Assembly: GCA_903872345.1 (NCBI GenBank)
Contig: CAIQKM010000060.1
Coordinates: forward strand, 1-36,331
Direction of reading: 5' to 3'
DNA: 36,331 nucleotides
Source: an uncultured Verrucomicrobia subdivision 3 bacterium
GTDB lineage: Bacteria > Verrucomicrobiota > Verrucomicrobiia > Limisphaerales > UBA11358
The notes beneath the pieces were generated by a model. The model was not told the DNA's origin and searched no databases. It was given only the letters and a program-made list of their open reading frames with translations. Every line of letters begins with the position of its first letter. Position 1 is the first letter of the stretch. The position numbers were made by a program, and so were the translations under genes. This document shows, piece by piece, positions 6,969 through 15,035 of this stretch.

Positions 6969-7936
6969 CCGCCATATTGGCGTAGTAATTCCGCCACGTC
7001 GTTGTGTTCGTTCTTCACAGCCAAGCCTAATGGCGTCTGACCTTCGCTGTTTACGGCATTAACATCGGCCTTGTTCGCCAGCAGAAAACTTACAAAGTCC
7101 TTTTGTCCGGATTTTGCCGCTGCGTGTAAAGGCGTCCAGCCAAATATGTTCGTTGAATTTACTGCCGCTTTATTGGAAAGAAGCAATCCCGCAATATCTA
7201 CACATCCTTTGACGGCTGCGAAGTGCAAGGGGGTTCCGCCATTTTGTTCACGGGCCTCAATTTCAGCTTTGGCGGAGATCAGTAATTCCGCTACGTTTTT
7301 GTGATCGTTGAGCGCCGCAGCATGTAGCGGGGTTTCACCACCATTGATCCGAGCGTTCACATTGGCATGGTGAAGCAACAGAAATTCCGCTACATCCTTG
7401 TTGCCATAGGTAGCTGCGATATGCAATGGGGTCATACCATCCTTGGATTTAGCATTAACGTCGGCATTGCTAGCCACAAGCACACTCACAACCTGAATAA
7501 GGTTTTTGACACTCGCGAATTGCAAAGGCGTCATGCCATAGATTTCCTTGGCATCAATCGCAGCCTTGTTGGCGAGAAGAAATTTTGCCATATCCGTATG
7601 CCCATTATTTGCCGCCCAATGTAGTGGCGTCATACCGTTTGTACCTCGCGCATCCACGGCCGCATTATTCGCAAGCAGAATTGACGCTATATCTTTTTGT
7701 CCTTTAGCCGCAGCGAAATGCAAGAGCGTATTGCCTTCACAATCTCTGCTGAAAACCAAATCAGAATTATCGTTGAGGAACGATTTGACCGCTTCAACGT
7801 CGCCACTTCTAACCGCTTGGATTGCTTCAGACATGGTTGCAGGCCTCCTTCCGCAAGCGGCAAGACTAAACATAGCCAGCGCGAAAAACAGAACGGCTGA
7901 ACGGCTGAAAAACTGTCTGCAATAGAGGCGGTTCAC
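6959..7936 (-). CDS. Ankyrin-repeat lipoprotein
   Basis: A 325-residue protein started at the GTG of VNRLYCRQFF; the upstream open frame is repeat-module DNA. A lipoprotein signal runs to the lipobox LAAC with C28, so export and lipid anchoring are expected. From about residue 35 come an N-terminal capping helix and eight ankyrin repeats, each 33 residues, with the hallmark G-x-TPLH-x-AA (EGNTLLHFAA, NGMTPLHWAA, DGMTPLHIAA, FGWTPLHAAA and so on). The final repeat ends RQYGGHE. Ankyrin stacks bind protein partners. The gene lies between repeat-module copies B and C, with its 3' end fused to a truncated antitoxin gene, which suggests it arrived by recombination. The partner is unknown. Confidence 0.85.
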   Translation of the reverse strand: MNRLYCRQFFSRSAVLFFALAMFSLAACGRRPATMSEAIQAVRSGDVEAVKSFLNDNSDLVFSRDCEGNTLLHFAAAKGQKDIASILLANNAAVDARGTNGMTPLHWAANNGHTDMAKFLLANKAAIDAKEIYGMTPLQFASVKNLIQVVSVLVASNADVNAKSKDGMTPLHIAATYGNKDVAEFLLLHHANVNARINGGETPLHAAALNDHKNVAELLISAKAEIEAREQNGGTPLHFAAVKGCVDIAGLLLSNKAAVNSTNIFGWTPLHAAAKSGQKDFVSFLLANKADVNAVNSEGQTPLGLAVKNEHNDVAELLRQYGGHE

Positions 7937-7941
7937 GATCC

Positions 7942-8215
7942 CCCCCGCAAACTCGATTCGCATTTGACGCGCCATGCCCCGACTAATACCAAACCAGCCC
8001 GTTAGTTGTCGCGCATAATCAATGCCCCCTATACGCCGGCCGCCCCGCGCTTTTCCCCCTCGCCTCGCCAAACGAGGAGAGGGCCGGGGTGAGGAGTCGA
8101 GACCTTCTTTCACCTCGCCGCGCACTGCCCCGTGCGCCGGTCTGAGACCGGCTTATCAACTCCCGCCCATCGCCCACGGTTGCCTTTTCCCATCGTTTTG
8201 CCAGAACGTATAGGG
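7942..8215. repeat. Island repeat module, partial copy C
   Basis: A third direct copy in the same orientation: CCCGCAAACTCGATTCGCAT, ACTAATACCAAACCAGCCCG, the GAGGAGAGGGCCGGGG hairpin, CGGTCTGAGACCGGC, and TTGCCTTTTCCCATCGTTTTGCC. It breaks off shortly after GCCAGAACGTATAGG. The copy lacks the antitoxin gene and leader. The bases from 8216 to 8430 hold a weak TATTGTGCT-like echo (TTATCGTGCTATTTTG) and nothing coding that I can support. Confidence 0.7.
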
Positions 8216-8448
8216 GTCAGTCAATGTTATCGTGCTATTTTGTTGTGATTCCGCCAAGGGGCATCGGGAATTCCCCCTCCAGGCCGGGCACCATTCGTGG
8301 CAAAAGACGGAATTCCATGGAGCTTTCAGATTTTTTCATGCACACCGCACTTGGACCGCCAATGTCCACCCCCTCTGCCATAATGTCTTCAAAAAACCAT
8401 GAACCACCACCAACCAAATCCCGCCGCGCGCCTCCCCCAATGTGGAGT

Positions 8449-8492
8449 GCGCGGACATGTCCGCGCTTTGAACTGGGAGACATGTCTCCCAG
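8449..8492. promoter_or_regulatory. Two perfect palindromes with a shared GACATGTC core
   Basis: GCGCGGACATGTCCGCGC (8449-8466) is a perfect 18-base palindrome. Six bases later comes a perfect 20-base palindrome of the form CTGGGA-GACATGTC-TCCCAG (8473-8492). They share the core GACATGTC but have different arms. They lie about 155 bases before the start of the gene at 8647, with no other gene between. They could be operators for a dimeric regulator, or recombination or transposition targets belonging to a mobile unit. I cannot tell which from the sequence alone. Confidence 0.6.
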
Positions 8493-8646
8493 TCCCCAAG
8501 CGGTGTCCTGCCACCGCCCTCCACATCGCCACGCCCGCCACCTCAACCCGCGCCTCTTCCATTGGATGTTGGGCGTGGTGGCCGTCCGCAAGGACTGTTG
8601 GTTGTTGGATGTTTTCCTGATTTTTACCCTTACCCCCTCATATCCT

Positions 8647-9330
8647 ATGAAACGCACCGGCAAAATCGCCCGTCTCCCCCGCACCCTCCGCGACCAACTC
8701 AACCAACGCCTCTACAACGGCGAACCCGGCGTGGAACTCATTAAGTGGCTCAACGCCCTCCCCGAAGTCCAAGCCCTCCTCGCCGAGCATTTCGCCGGCG
8801 TCCCTATTAGCCCCCAAAACCTCTCCGAATGGAACAATGGCGGCTTCCTCGACTGGCTCGCCACCCAGGATCTTCTCGAATCCGCCCGCGAATTCGCCGC
8901 CGACGCCGCCCAACTCCCCGGCTTCACCGACGGCCACCTCGCCGACTGCCTTGCCCACACCATCACCGCCCGCTATGCCGTCCTCCTGAATAAAATGCCC
9001 CTCGACGGCCCCATCCCGCCCGACGTCCTCGCCCAATACAACCTTCTGCTCCGGCTCCATCGCATGACGTTCCAAGTCCAGCGCCGCGCCCTCCAAGCCC
9101 GGAAAGACCGCCTCGCCGAAGCCCAAGCCGAACGCAAATCCACCCCCGTCGCGGCCGCGACGCCCCCGTCGCAAAAAAGTGGTGGCGCCGCCCCGTCGCA
9201 GAAGGTGCCGGCGACGCCTCCGTCGCCGCACCCCTCCCCCAGTCCCACTCCCGCCATCCTCCCCGCACTGGCCATCCCGCCCCGGCCCAAGACTTCCCCG
9301 GCCCTGGCCGGCTTCTATCAAAAACCTTGA
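8647..9330 (+). CDS. Conserved hypothetical protein, possible DUF3486-like DNA-binding protein
   Basis: A 227-residue protein from ATG of MKRTGKIARLPRTLRDQLNQ. The frame is open further upstream, but that part is non-protein-like. The N-terminal 90 residues (KIARLPRTLRDQLNQRL, GVELIKWLNALPEVQALL, then SPQNLSEWNNGGFLDWLA) look like a small helical DNA-binding module. They recall the Mu gp27-like family DUF3486, whose members begin with a similar K-I-x-x-LP motif. The C-terminal 75 residues are low-complexity P/S/A-rich text. I recall close relatives only in Verrucomicrobia. No neighbour explains it. The two GACATGTC palindromes upstream are the only associated signal. Confidence 0.6.
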   Translation: MKRTGKIARLPRTLRDQLNQRLYNGEPGVELIKWLNALPEVQALLAEHFAGVPISPQNLSEWNNGGFLDWLATQDLLESAREFAADAAQLPGFTDGHLADCLAHTITARYAVLLNKMPLDGPIPPDVLAQYNLLLRLHRMTFQVQRRALQARKDRLAEAQAERKSTPVAAATPPSQKSGGAAPSQKVPATPPSPHPSPSPTPAILPALAIPPRPKTSPALAGFYQKP

Positions 9331-9860
9331 AAATCAGGGTAAATCAAACCAAATCAAACCAAACCGAATTAGAACCCGAAATCAACCGCCACTGCTTATC
9401 CGATTGGGTGCCAAAATAAAAACCAGGGTCAGGAAATAAACGCAGAGACGCCGAGCCGCACCGAGCCGCGCGAAAAAACCATTCCCAGACGGATGGCGTG
9501 GTGCCCCAACCGGTTGAGATTCACCGGTTCCATCTTGGCGTTCCTCTGCGCCCTCTGAGTCTCTGCGTTTTGTTCCCGTTTGCAAACAACGGTCGTTCGA
9601 TGTTGGGTGTTGGATGTTTCGGTAAAAAATCAACATTTTGAAACTCCTCCTCCCTGCTTTGAATTCCTCCATCTCCTCCGCGCCTCTGCGTTAAAATCAA
9701 AGGCCCCCGATACCCTCCGTTCGCCCCTCGACAACGCGCGCAGATAATATATGCTGTACCGATGTCTTTGTGGTTTCATCCACCGGTCTTGAGCGCGCGG
9801 CAGATCCTGACGGATCTGGCCGGCGGCGGCCGTTTGCTTTAATCTCCCCCTTTTTCTCCC
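9331..9860. repeat. Intergenic stretch with short repeats, no gene
   Basis: Begins with the microrepeat AAATCAAACCA (three near copies at about 9341-9365). It then carries several fragments of the CGCAGAGACGC / CTCTGCGCCTCTGCGTT family (about 9430-9460, 9535-9570, 9680-9695), which also occurs in repeat modules A and B (near 4180 and 6430). Around 9600 there is TGTTGGGTGTTGGATGTT. The promoter of the ABC-F gene must lie near the end of this stretch; I see no clear consensus boxes. Confidence 0.6.
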
Positions 9861-11747
9861 ATGCTTACTGTTGCCGGACTACAAAAATCATTTGGCGGAC
9901 GCGAATTGTTCGACGACGTTTCCCTGACCATCCAAGCCGGGGAACGCGTGGCCATTGTCGGGCCCAACGGCGCCGGCAAATCCACGCTCATGAAAATCAT
10001 TCTGGGCATGGAGGAACCCGATGCCGGCGAAGTGACCTTCATCCGCGGCACGCGCGTCGGCTATCTGCCGCAGGAAAGCGAAGCCGTCGGCAACGAGACC
10101 GTCCTGGACATCACCGTGCCGCACGATCACGAGCACGACGGCCAGTTCGTGGCCAAGGCCAAGCAGATTCTTACCGGGCTGAGTTTCAAGCAATCGGATT
10201 TCGACCGTCCCGCGCGCGAGCTGAGCGGCGGCTGGGTGATGCGCGCGCATCTGGCGCGATTGCTGGCCCAGGAGCCGGACTTGCTGATGCTGGACGAACC
10301 AACGAACCACCTGGATTTGGAAACGTTGCTGTGGTTCCAAGATTATCTCTGCGAGTATCCCGGCGCCATCCTGTTGATCTCCCATGATCGCGAATTTTTG
10401 AACCGCCTGTGTACGCACACCGCCGAGTTGCGCGCGGCGCAGATTCTGCGCTACACCGGCAATTACGACCGTTATCTGGAACAGCGGGCGGCGGCGGAGA
10501 TCACGCTGGCGGCAACGGCCGTGGCACAGCAGCGGGAAATTGACCGGCTGCAACTGTTCGTGGACCGTTTCCGCGCCAAGAACACCAAGGCCGCACAGGC
10601 GCAGAGCAAGATGAAGCAGATTGAGCGCCTCAAGGAAGACATGGTGGTGGGACCGGGCGGCCCCGAAGCCACGGTGGGCTTCACCTTTCCGCAACCCGCG
10701 CGCAGCGGTCAGCGTTCCATCACGCTGGATAAGGTCAATTTCGGCTACCGCGCCAAACCGCCGGAAGGCAGCCACCTCACGCCCGAGGAAGTGGCCCAAC
10801 TGCCGATCATCAAACAGATTTACGACAGCGTTGATTTCGAGGCCGAGCGCGGTCAGCGCATGGTGCTGGTGGGACCCAACGGTGCCGGCAAGTCCACGCT
10901 GTTAAAACTGCTCGCGGGCATCCTGCAACCGATCAGCGGCGAATGCCGGCTGGGCCACAATGTGAAGCTCGGCTATTTCGCGCAGCATCGCGCGGCCATG
11001 CTGAATCCCAAGCACACCGTACTGGAAGAAGCTCTCGACACGCCGCAGCGCATCACCGAGCAATCTATCCGCAACATTCTCGGCAACTTTCTCTTTCGCG
11101 GCGACGACGTGTTCAAACCCGTCAGCGTGCTGAGCGGCGGTGAAAAAAGCCGGCTCGCGCTGGTAAAACTGTTGCTCGATCCGCCCAACCTCCTGCTGAT
11201 GGACGAACCGACCACGCACTTGGATCTGGCCAGCGTGGATGCCCTAATTGAGGCGTTGAAGCAATACGAAGGCACGCTGATTTTCATCAGCCATGATGTC
11301 CATTTCATCCGCGCCCTGGCGAAGCATGTCGTGCGCGTGGAACACGGCCAGCTCCGGCATTTCACCGGCGGCTACCAATATTACCTGGACAAAACCAACC
11401 AGACCGCGCGCGAGGCACTGACCAGTTCCAGCAACAAGTCGTCGGCCCCCCGGCCGGCGATCTCGGCGGTGGATCGCAAGGAACAGAAGCGCCTCGAAGC
11501 CGAGCAGCGCCAGGCGCGGTCCCGCAAAAAGCAGGAACTGCAAAACCGCATCACGACGCTGGAAAAGGAAATTGCCGACCTCGAAGCGAAGGAAAAGCAG
11601 CTCGCGGAAGAACTGGAAAATCCCGATTCCTACGCCGGCGGCCGGGCACAGCAAATCAACCGCGAATTATCCCGCGTTCACGACCGTCTCCCGGAACTGA
11701 ACAAAGCCTGGGAACAGGCCACCCTCCAGCTTGAGCAGATGGGCTAA
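9861..11747 (+). CDS. ABC-F family ATPase (ribosome-associated type)
   Basis: A 628-residue soluble protein with two ABC cassettes and no membrane segment, the hallmark of ABC-F translation factors such as YheS, Uup and EttA. Cassette 1: Walker A GPNGAGKST at 34-42, signature LSGGW near 120, Walker B LLMLDEPTNHLD near 145. Cassette 2: GPNGAGKST near 338, LSGGEKSR near 423, LLMDEPTTHLD near 447. Between the cassettes is the charged linker (RFRAKNTKAAQAQSKMKQIERL) that reaches the ribosomal E site. The C-terminal end, from about 535, is a lysine/glutamate coiled coil of the type seen in Uup and YheS. It probably helps stalled ribosomes. The gene stands alone; the ATG has no strong ribosome site. 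Confidence 0.93.
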   Translation: MLTVAGLQKSFGGRELFDDVSLTIQAGERVAIVGPNGAGKSTLMKIILGMEEPDAGEVTFIRGTRVGYLPQESEAVGNETVLDITVPHDHEHDGQFVAKAKQILTGLSFKQSDFDRPARELSGGWVMRAHLARLLAQEPDLLMLDEPTNHLDLETLLWFQDYLCEYPGAILLISHDREFLNRLCTHTAELRAAQILRYTGNYDRYLEQRAAAEITLAATAVAQQREIDRLQLFVDRFRAKNTKAAQAQSKMKQIERLKEDMVVGPGGPEATVGFTFPQPARSGQRSITLDKVNFGYRAKPPEGSHLTPEEVAQLPIIKQIYDSVDFEAERGQRMVLVGPNGAGKSTLLKLLAGILQPISGECRLGHNVKLGYFAQHRAAMLNPKHTVLEEALDTPQRITEQSIRNILGNFLFRGDDVFKPVSVLSGGEKSRLALVKLLLDPPNLLLMDEPTTHLDLASVDALIEALKQYEGTLIFISHDVHFIRALAKHVVRVEHGQLRHFTGGYQYYLDKTNQTAREALTSSSNKSSAPRPAISAVDRKEQKRLEAEQRQARSRKKQELQNRITTLEKEIADLEAKEKQLAEELENPDSYAGGRAQQINRELSRVHDRLPELNKAWEQATLQLEQMG

Positions 11748-11756
11748 AAGTTGCGG

Positions 11757-11798
11757 CGAGGATTGAGGATTGAGGATTGAGGATTGAGGATTGAGGAT
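11757..11798. repeat. Heptamer tandem repeat
   Basis: Five to six copies of a seven-base unit (GGATTGA) directly after the ABC-F gene. It has no coding role and may vary in copy number between strains. Confidence 0.85.
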
Positions 11799-11832
11799 GG
11801 CCAAAACATCCAACATCGAACGCCCAATCCGG

Positions 11833-11985
11833 CCCCCTCCCCGTGGAGAGGGAGAAAAGGTTCCAGCGTTTTTGCAAATCATGCAGCTGGATTGGTCGGA
11901 CTGGCAAACAAATGATCAGAAAATGTGCCAGAGAAAAGCCCTCTCCTTGGGGAGAGGGTTGGGTGAGGGAGAGCGACAAAACTAA
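11833..11985. repeat. About 150-bp element with a hairpin at each end, copy 1
   Basis: Opens with a CTCCCCGTGGAGAGGGAG hairpin and closes with CCCTCTCCTTGGGGAGAGGG followed by TTGGGTGAGGGAGAG. The middle includes GCTGGATTGGTCGGACTGG and an AAAATGTGCCAGAGAAAAGC stretch. The same arrangement with the same middle recurs at 14628-14785. It has no open frame, so it looks like a small non-autonomous element. It lies between the convergent ABC-F and lpxD genes. Confidence 0.65.
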
Positions 11986-12045
11986 ATTCTCTGGCGGCTG
12001 GTACAAAGGCGCACCACTGATCAGCGCCTCCGTCAGAACCCCAGC

Positions 12046-13077
12046 TCACCCTTCCGAGGCGTCCACGCCCAGCTTCTTTTCCCAGGCGGACACTTTCTTG
12101 AGCAGCTCGGGGAGGTGCATGATGGCGATGAATTCGCGCTTGGCCTGCTTGTCGGGTTTGGCCGGCGAGCCCAGCCATTTGCCGCCGTCGGGGATGTCGT
12201 GCATCACGCCGGATTGTCCGGCCACCACCACCTGATTGCCAATCTTCAGGTGACCCGCAATGCCCGCCTGACCGGCCAGCACCACGTACTTGCCCAGCTG
12301 CGTGCTGCCGGCAATGCCGACCTGCGAGACGATCAAGCAATGTTCACCCACCACGACGTTGTGCGCGATCTGCACGAGATTATCAATCTTCGTGCCCGCG
12401 CCAATGACGGTGGAACCCAGCGCGCCGCGATCAATCGTCACGTTGGCCCCGATCTCCACATCGTCGCCAATCACCACGTTGCCAATCTGCGGCACTTTGC
12501 GGTGAATGCCGCCATCCAGCACATAACCGTAGCCGTCGGACCCGATCGTGGTGCCGGCATGAATGCGCACGCGCTTGCCAATTTTGGTGCGCGGATAAAC
12601 CGTGACGTTCGGAAACAGGTTCACGCCCTCGGCCAGCACGGAGTCCGCGCCGACGTTGTTGCCGGATTGCAGCACCGCCCCGGCGCCAATCTCAACCCGT
12701 TCGCCCACCACGCAGTGCGGTCCGATGTGCGCGGTGGCGTCCACTTTCGCGGAAGCCGCGATCACCGCAGAGGGATGAATGCCGGCGGCAAAGGGCGGCT
12801 CCGGAAAAAACACGGCGAGCGCCTTGGCAAAGGCAATGCGCGCATTCGCCACGCGAATGACAATTTTAACCGTGGAGCTGAACCGTTGGTCCGCAATGAT
12901 GGCGGTGGCCTGGCTGGCCTCGGCGGCGGCAAAATATTCGGGGGTTTCGGCAAAGGTGAGGTCGCCGGGCTGCGCGCGGTCCGTCATGGCAAAGCCCGTG
13001 AGGACGGCGGCGGCATCGCCCAGGACTTCGCCTGAGAGCAGATTGGCAATTTCGGCGGCGGTAAAAGTGGTGGCCAT
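12046..13077 (-). CDS. lpxD: UDP-3-O-acylglucosamine N-acyltransferase LpxD
   Basis: A 343-residue enzyme, the typical LpxD length. It adds the second, N-linked hydroxyacyl chain to UDP-3-O-acylglucosamine in lipid A synthesis in the cytoplasm. The N-terminal uridine-binding domain is residues 1-100. From about 100 to 300 the hexapeptide repeat left-handed beta helix is clear ([36 protein letters not shown]). The catalytic histidine is in IAHN, falling at H239, the same number as in Escherichia coli. GYGYVLDGG and IDRGALG are also typical. A helical tail ends the protein. The gene has no lpxA, fabZ or lpxB beside it. It indicates an outer membrane with lipid A. Confidence 0.95.
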   Translation of the reverse strand: MATTFTAAEIANLLSGEVLGDAAAVLTGFAMTDRAQPGDLTFAETPEYFAAAEASQATAIIADQRFSSTVKIVIRVANARIAFAKALAVFFPEPPFAAGIHPSAVIAASAKVDATAHIGPHCVVGERVEIGAGAVLQSGNNVGADSVLAEGVNLFPNVTVYPRTKIGKRVRIHAGTTIGSDGYGYVLDGGIHRKVPQIGNVVIGDDVEIGANVTIDRGALGSTVIGAGTKIDNLVQIAHNVVVGEHCLIVSQVGIAGSTQLGKYVVLAGQAGIAGHLKIGNQVVVAGQSGVMHDIPDGGKWLGSPAKPDKQAKREFIAIMHLPELLKKVSAWEKKLGVDASEG

Positions 13078-13176
13078 TTCGGTTCATCATAAAGACCGGC
13101 GGGCACAGTTCAATTCGCAATTCGCGCGACGTTGATTAAATTTCCCCGGCGGTTATACTGTGGGTGATATTAATTT

Positions 13177-13623
13177 ATGCTGCCGACCACCCCTGAACAG
13201 ATCATTCCGGAACTGCGCGATGCCGTCGGACCCGTCATTCTCATCTCCGGCGTGGGCCTGCTGCTGCTCACCATGACGAACCGGCTGGGCCGCACGATTG
13301 ACCGCGCCCGCCAGCTCAAGCATGAGGTTGCCACGCTGACCGGCAAGGAACGGGAACAGGTGCAGGCGCAGGTGGATATCATTTTTCGGCGCGCCAAAAT
13401 CATCCGGCTGGCCATCCTGTTCGCGGTTACCAGCGCGTTGCTGGCGGCGGTGCTGGTGATGACCCTGTTCCTCACCGCCTGGTTCCATTCGGATCAGGCC
13501 TGGCTGGCGGGCTGGATCTTCATTGCGTGCCTCGCCTCCTTGTGCATTTCGCTGGGCGCGTTCATGGTGGATACCAATCTTTCCCTCCACGCCCTCAAGC
13601 TGGAACTCGAAGCAACCCGTTGA
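13177..13623 (+). CDS. DUF2721-type small membrane protein
   Basis: A 148-residue protein with three hydrophobic segments (about 17-33, 76-99 and 107-131). A long charged helix lies between the first and second (NRLGRTIDRARQLKHEVATL), with the R-hxxR-x-R pattern of DUF2721. Members are about 130-150 residues and of unknown function. It lies divergent from lpxD, about 100 bases away, and 31 bases upstream of the MlaE-like permease on the same strand, so it is probably cotranscribed with the permease. Whether it helps lipid transport is only an inference from position. Confidence 0.8.
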   Translation: MLPTTPEQIIPELRDAVGPVILISGVGLLLLTMTNRLGRTIDRARQLKHEVATLTGKEREQVQAQVDIIFRRAKIIRLAILFAVTSALLAAVLVMTLFLTAWFHSDQAWLAGWIFIACLASLCISLGAFMVDTNLSLHALKLELEATR

Positions 13624-13654
13624 CCGCGCGGCCCCGTGGCCTTACTTTGACGGC

Positions 13655-14512
13655 GTGGCGAAACCGAGTTCAACCAACTGGTGGCGGCCGGACCTGCGTC
13701 TGGCCCCGCAACCGCCGTCCTTTACCCATCACATTGGGCGGAAGCTGTTGGTGTTCCTGCAAACGGCGCAGGGCCTCGGCGCTTTCTCCCTGATCACGCT
13801 CGGCGTCATGCTGCGGAAACGGCGCACGGCCCGGGAAGTGATGCAGCCGCGCATCCGCCGGGAAATCACCCGGTCCGGCTCGCGCCTGCTGCCGATGTTT
13901 TCCTTTCTGGCGCTGGCCCTGGGCTTTCTGGTCGTCGGCCAGGCGGTGACGCAATTGAGTTCCATTGGCGCGACGAATTATGTGGGCTCGCTGATGGTCA
14001 CCGTGGTGGTGCGCGAATTGGGACCGCTGCTGGCCGTGATGATGATGCTCGCCCGCGTGGGCGCGGCGAATGTAATCGAGCTCGGCACCGCCCGGGCCAA
14101 AGGCGAGGTGGAAGCTCTCGAGGCGCTGGCGATTGACCCGGTGCATTATCTGGTGGTGCCGCGCGTCATCGGCATGGCGGCGGGCGTTTTCGCGCTGACA
14201 ATTTATCTGATTCTCGGCGCGCTGGGCGGCGGTTATCTGTGGGCGTTCCTGATGATGCCTTCATTGGAACTGACCCCGGGCGAATACATCAGCCAGATCG
14301 CGGACGCCCTGAACTGGATGGATTTCGTGCTGATCGCGGTCAAGACACTCACGTTCGGGTTCTTCATCGCGGTGGTGACGTGTTATCACGGCCTGGCGCA
14401 ACCCCTGCGGCAGGAGGATGTCTCCCGCGTGGCCGTGCAGGCCGTCACGCAGGGCATCATCGTCTGCACCCTGGTGGATCTTATTTTTATCGTGCTCTAT
14501 TTTGTGGGGTAA
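13655..14512 (+). CDS. MlaE-like permease of a lipid-transport ABC system
   Basis: A 285-residue inner-membrane protein when started at the GTG of VAKPSSTNWWRP; the longer open frame overlaps the DUF2721 gene and is not protein-like. Five or so membrane helices fit the MlaE/YrbE family. The conserved block VRELGPLLAVMMMLARVGAANVIELGTARAKGEVEALEALAIDPVHYLVVPR is diagnostic: E-L-G-P, the R-G/V-G-A turn and the A-x-DP-x-x-Y/R-x-x-x-PR segment that contacts the ATPase. The usual neighbours, an MlaF ATPase and MlaD substrate-binding protein, are not adjacent but occur about 9.5 kb away at 23989-26058. Together these would move phospholipid or other lipids between inner and outer membrane. Confidence 0.88.
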   Translation: MAKPSSTNWWRPDLRLAPQPPSFTHHIGRKLLVFLQTAQGLGAFSLITLGVMLRKRRTAREVMQPRIRREITRSGSRLLPMFSFLALALGFLVVGQAVTQLSSIGATNYVGSLMVTVVVRELGPLLAVMMMLARVGAANVIELGTARAKGEVEALEALAIDPVHYLVVPRVIGMAAGVFALTIYLILGALGGGYLWAFLMMPSLELTPGEYISQIADALNWMDFVLIAVKTLTFGFFIAVVTCYHGLAQPLRQEDVSRVAVQAVTQGIIVCTLVDLIFIVLYFVG

Positions 14513-15035
14513 CCGACTTTTAGGAGGTAGCAGCCGACGTGAGGCTCCACCGAACTTGTTGCCGGGCGACTATCATCCCTGGCAGCGGCGGACTGGAAAA
14601 GGTATGTGATAACGCTCGCCCTCACCCCGGCCCTCTCCCCGAGGAGAGGGGGAAACGGTTGCAGCGTCTTTTGCGAATCAAGCCGCTGGATTGGTCGGAC
14701 GGGTGGACGAATGATCCGAAAACTTGCCAGGGAAAAGCCCTCTCCTTTGGGGAGAGGGTTGGGTGAGGGAGAGCAACAAAACAAACTTTTCCAGCCGCTT
14801 TCCCGATATTACAAAACCCGCTTTCAACCAGTCAGACCGGTAAAAAGCAATACCAATTGCCGTTTGAAACTGCACTATGATTCCCGTGCATCAGGGTTGC
14901 CCCCCGCGAGGCGCCAGCGGAGCGCGGCGTTCACGCCGCTTCCGCGTCCAAAATGAAGGCGGGCTGGCACGTGCTGGCGCTTGACCGTTTGGGTCATTGC
15001 AGCAGGCTGAAGCCCGCGCTCCGGCACCACGCCGG
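14513..15035. repeat. Repeat-filled intergenic region with the second 150-bp hairpin-ended element
   Basis: No gene. At 14527-14546 is a copy of the GTAGCAGCCGACGT repeat followed by GAGGCT. At 14628-14785 lies the second copy of the 150-bp element with a hairpin at each end (the first is at 11833). It has the same middle (GCTGGATTGGTCGGACGGG, ACTTGCCAGGGAAAAGCCC). Near 14928 is GGAGCGCGGCGTTCACGCCG, a hairpin repeated at about 27847 and 28150. The remainder shows nothing I can name. Confidence 0.65.

Noticed and set aside
8224..8646. Long N-terminal extension of the gene at 8647
   Set aside because: The text is proline/arginine/cysteine-rich and crosses the two palindromes; no protein-like features.
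12115..13035. 306-codon plus-strand frame opposite lpxD
   Set aside because: Histidine/arginine-rich shadow of the hexapeptide repeats; LpxD with H239 is on the other strand.
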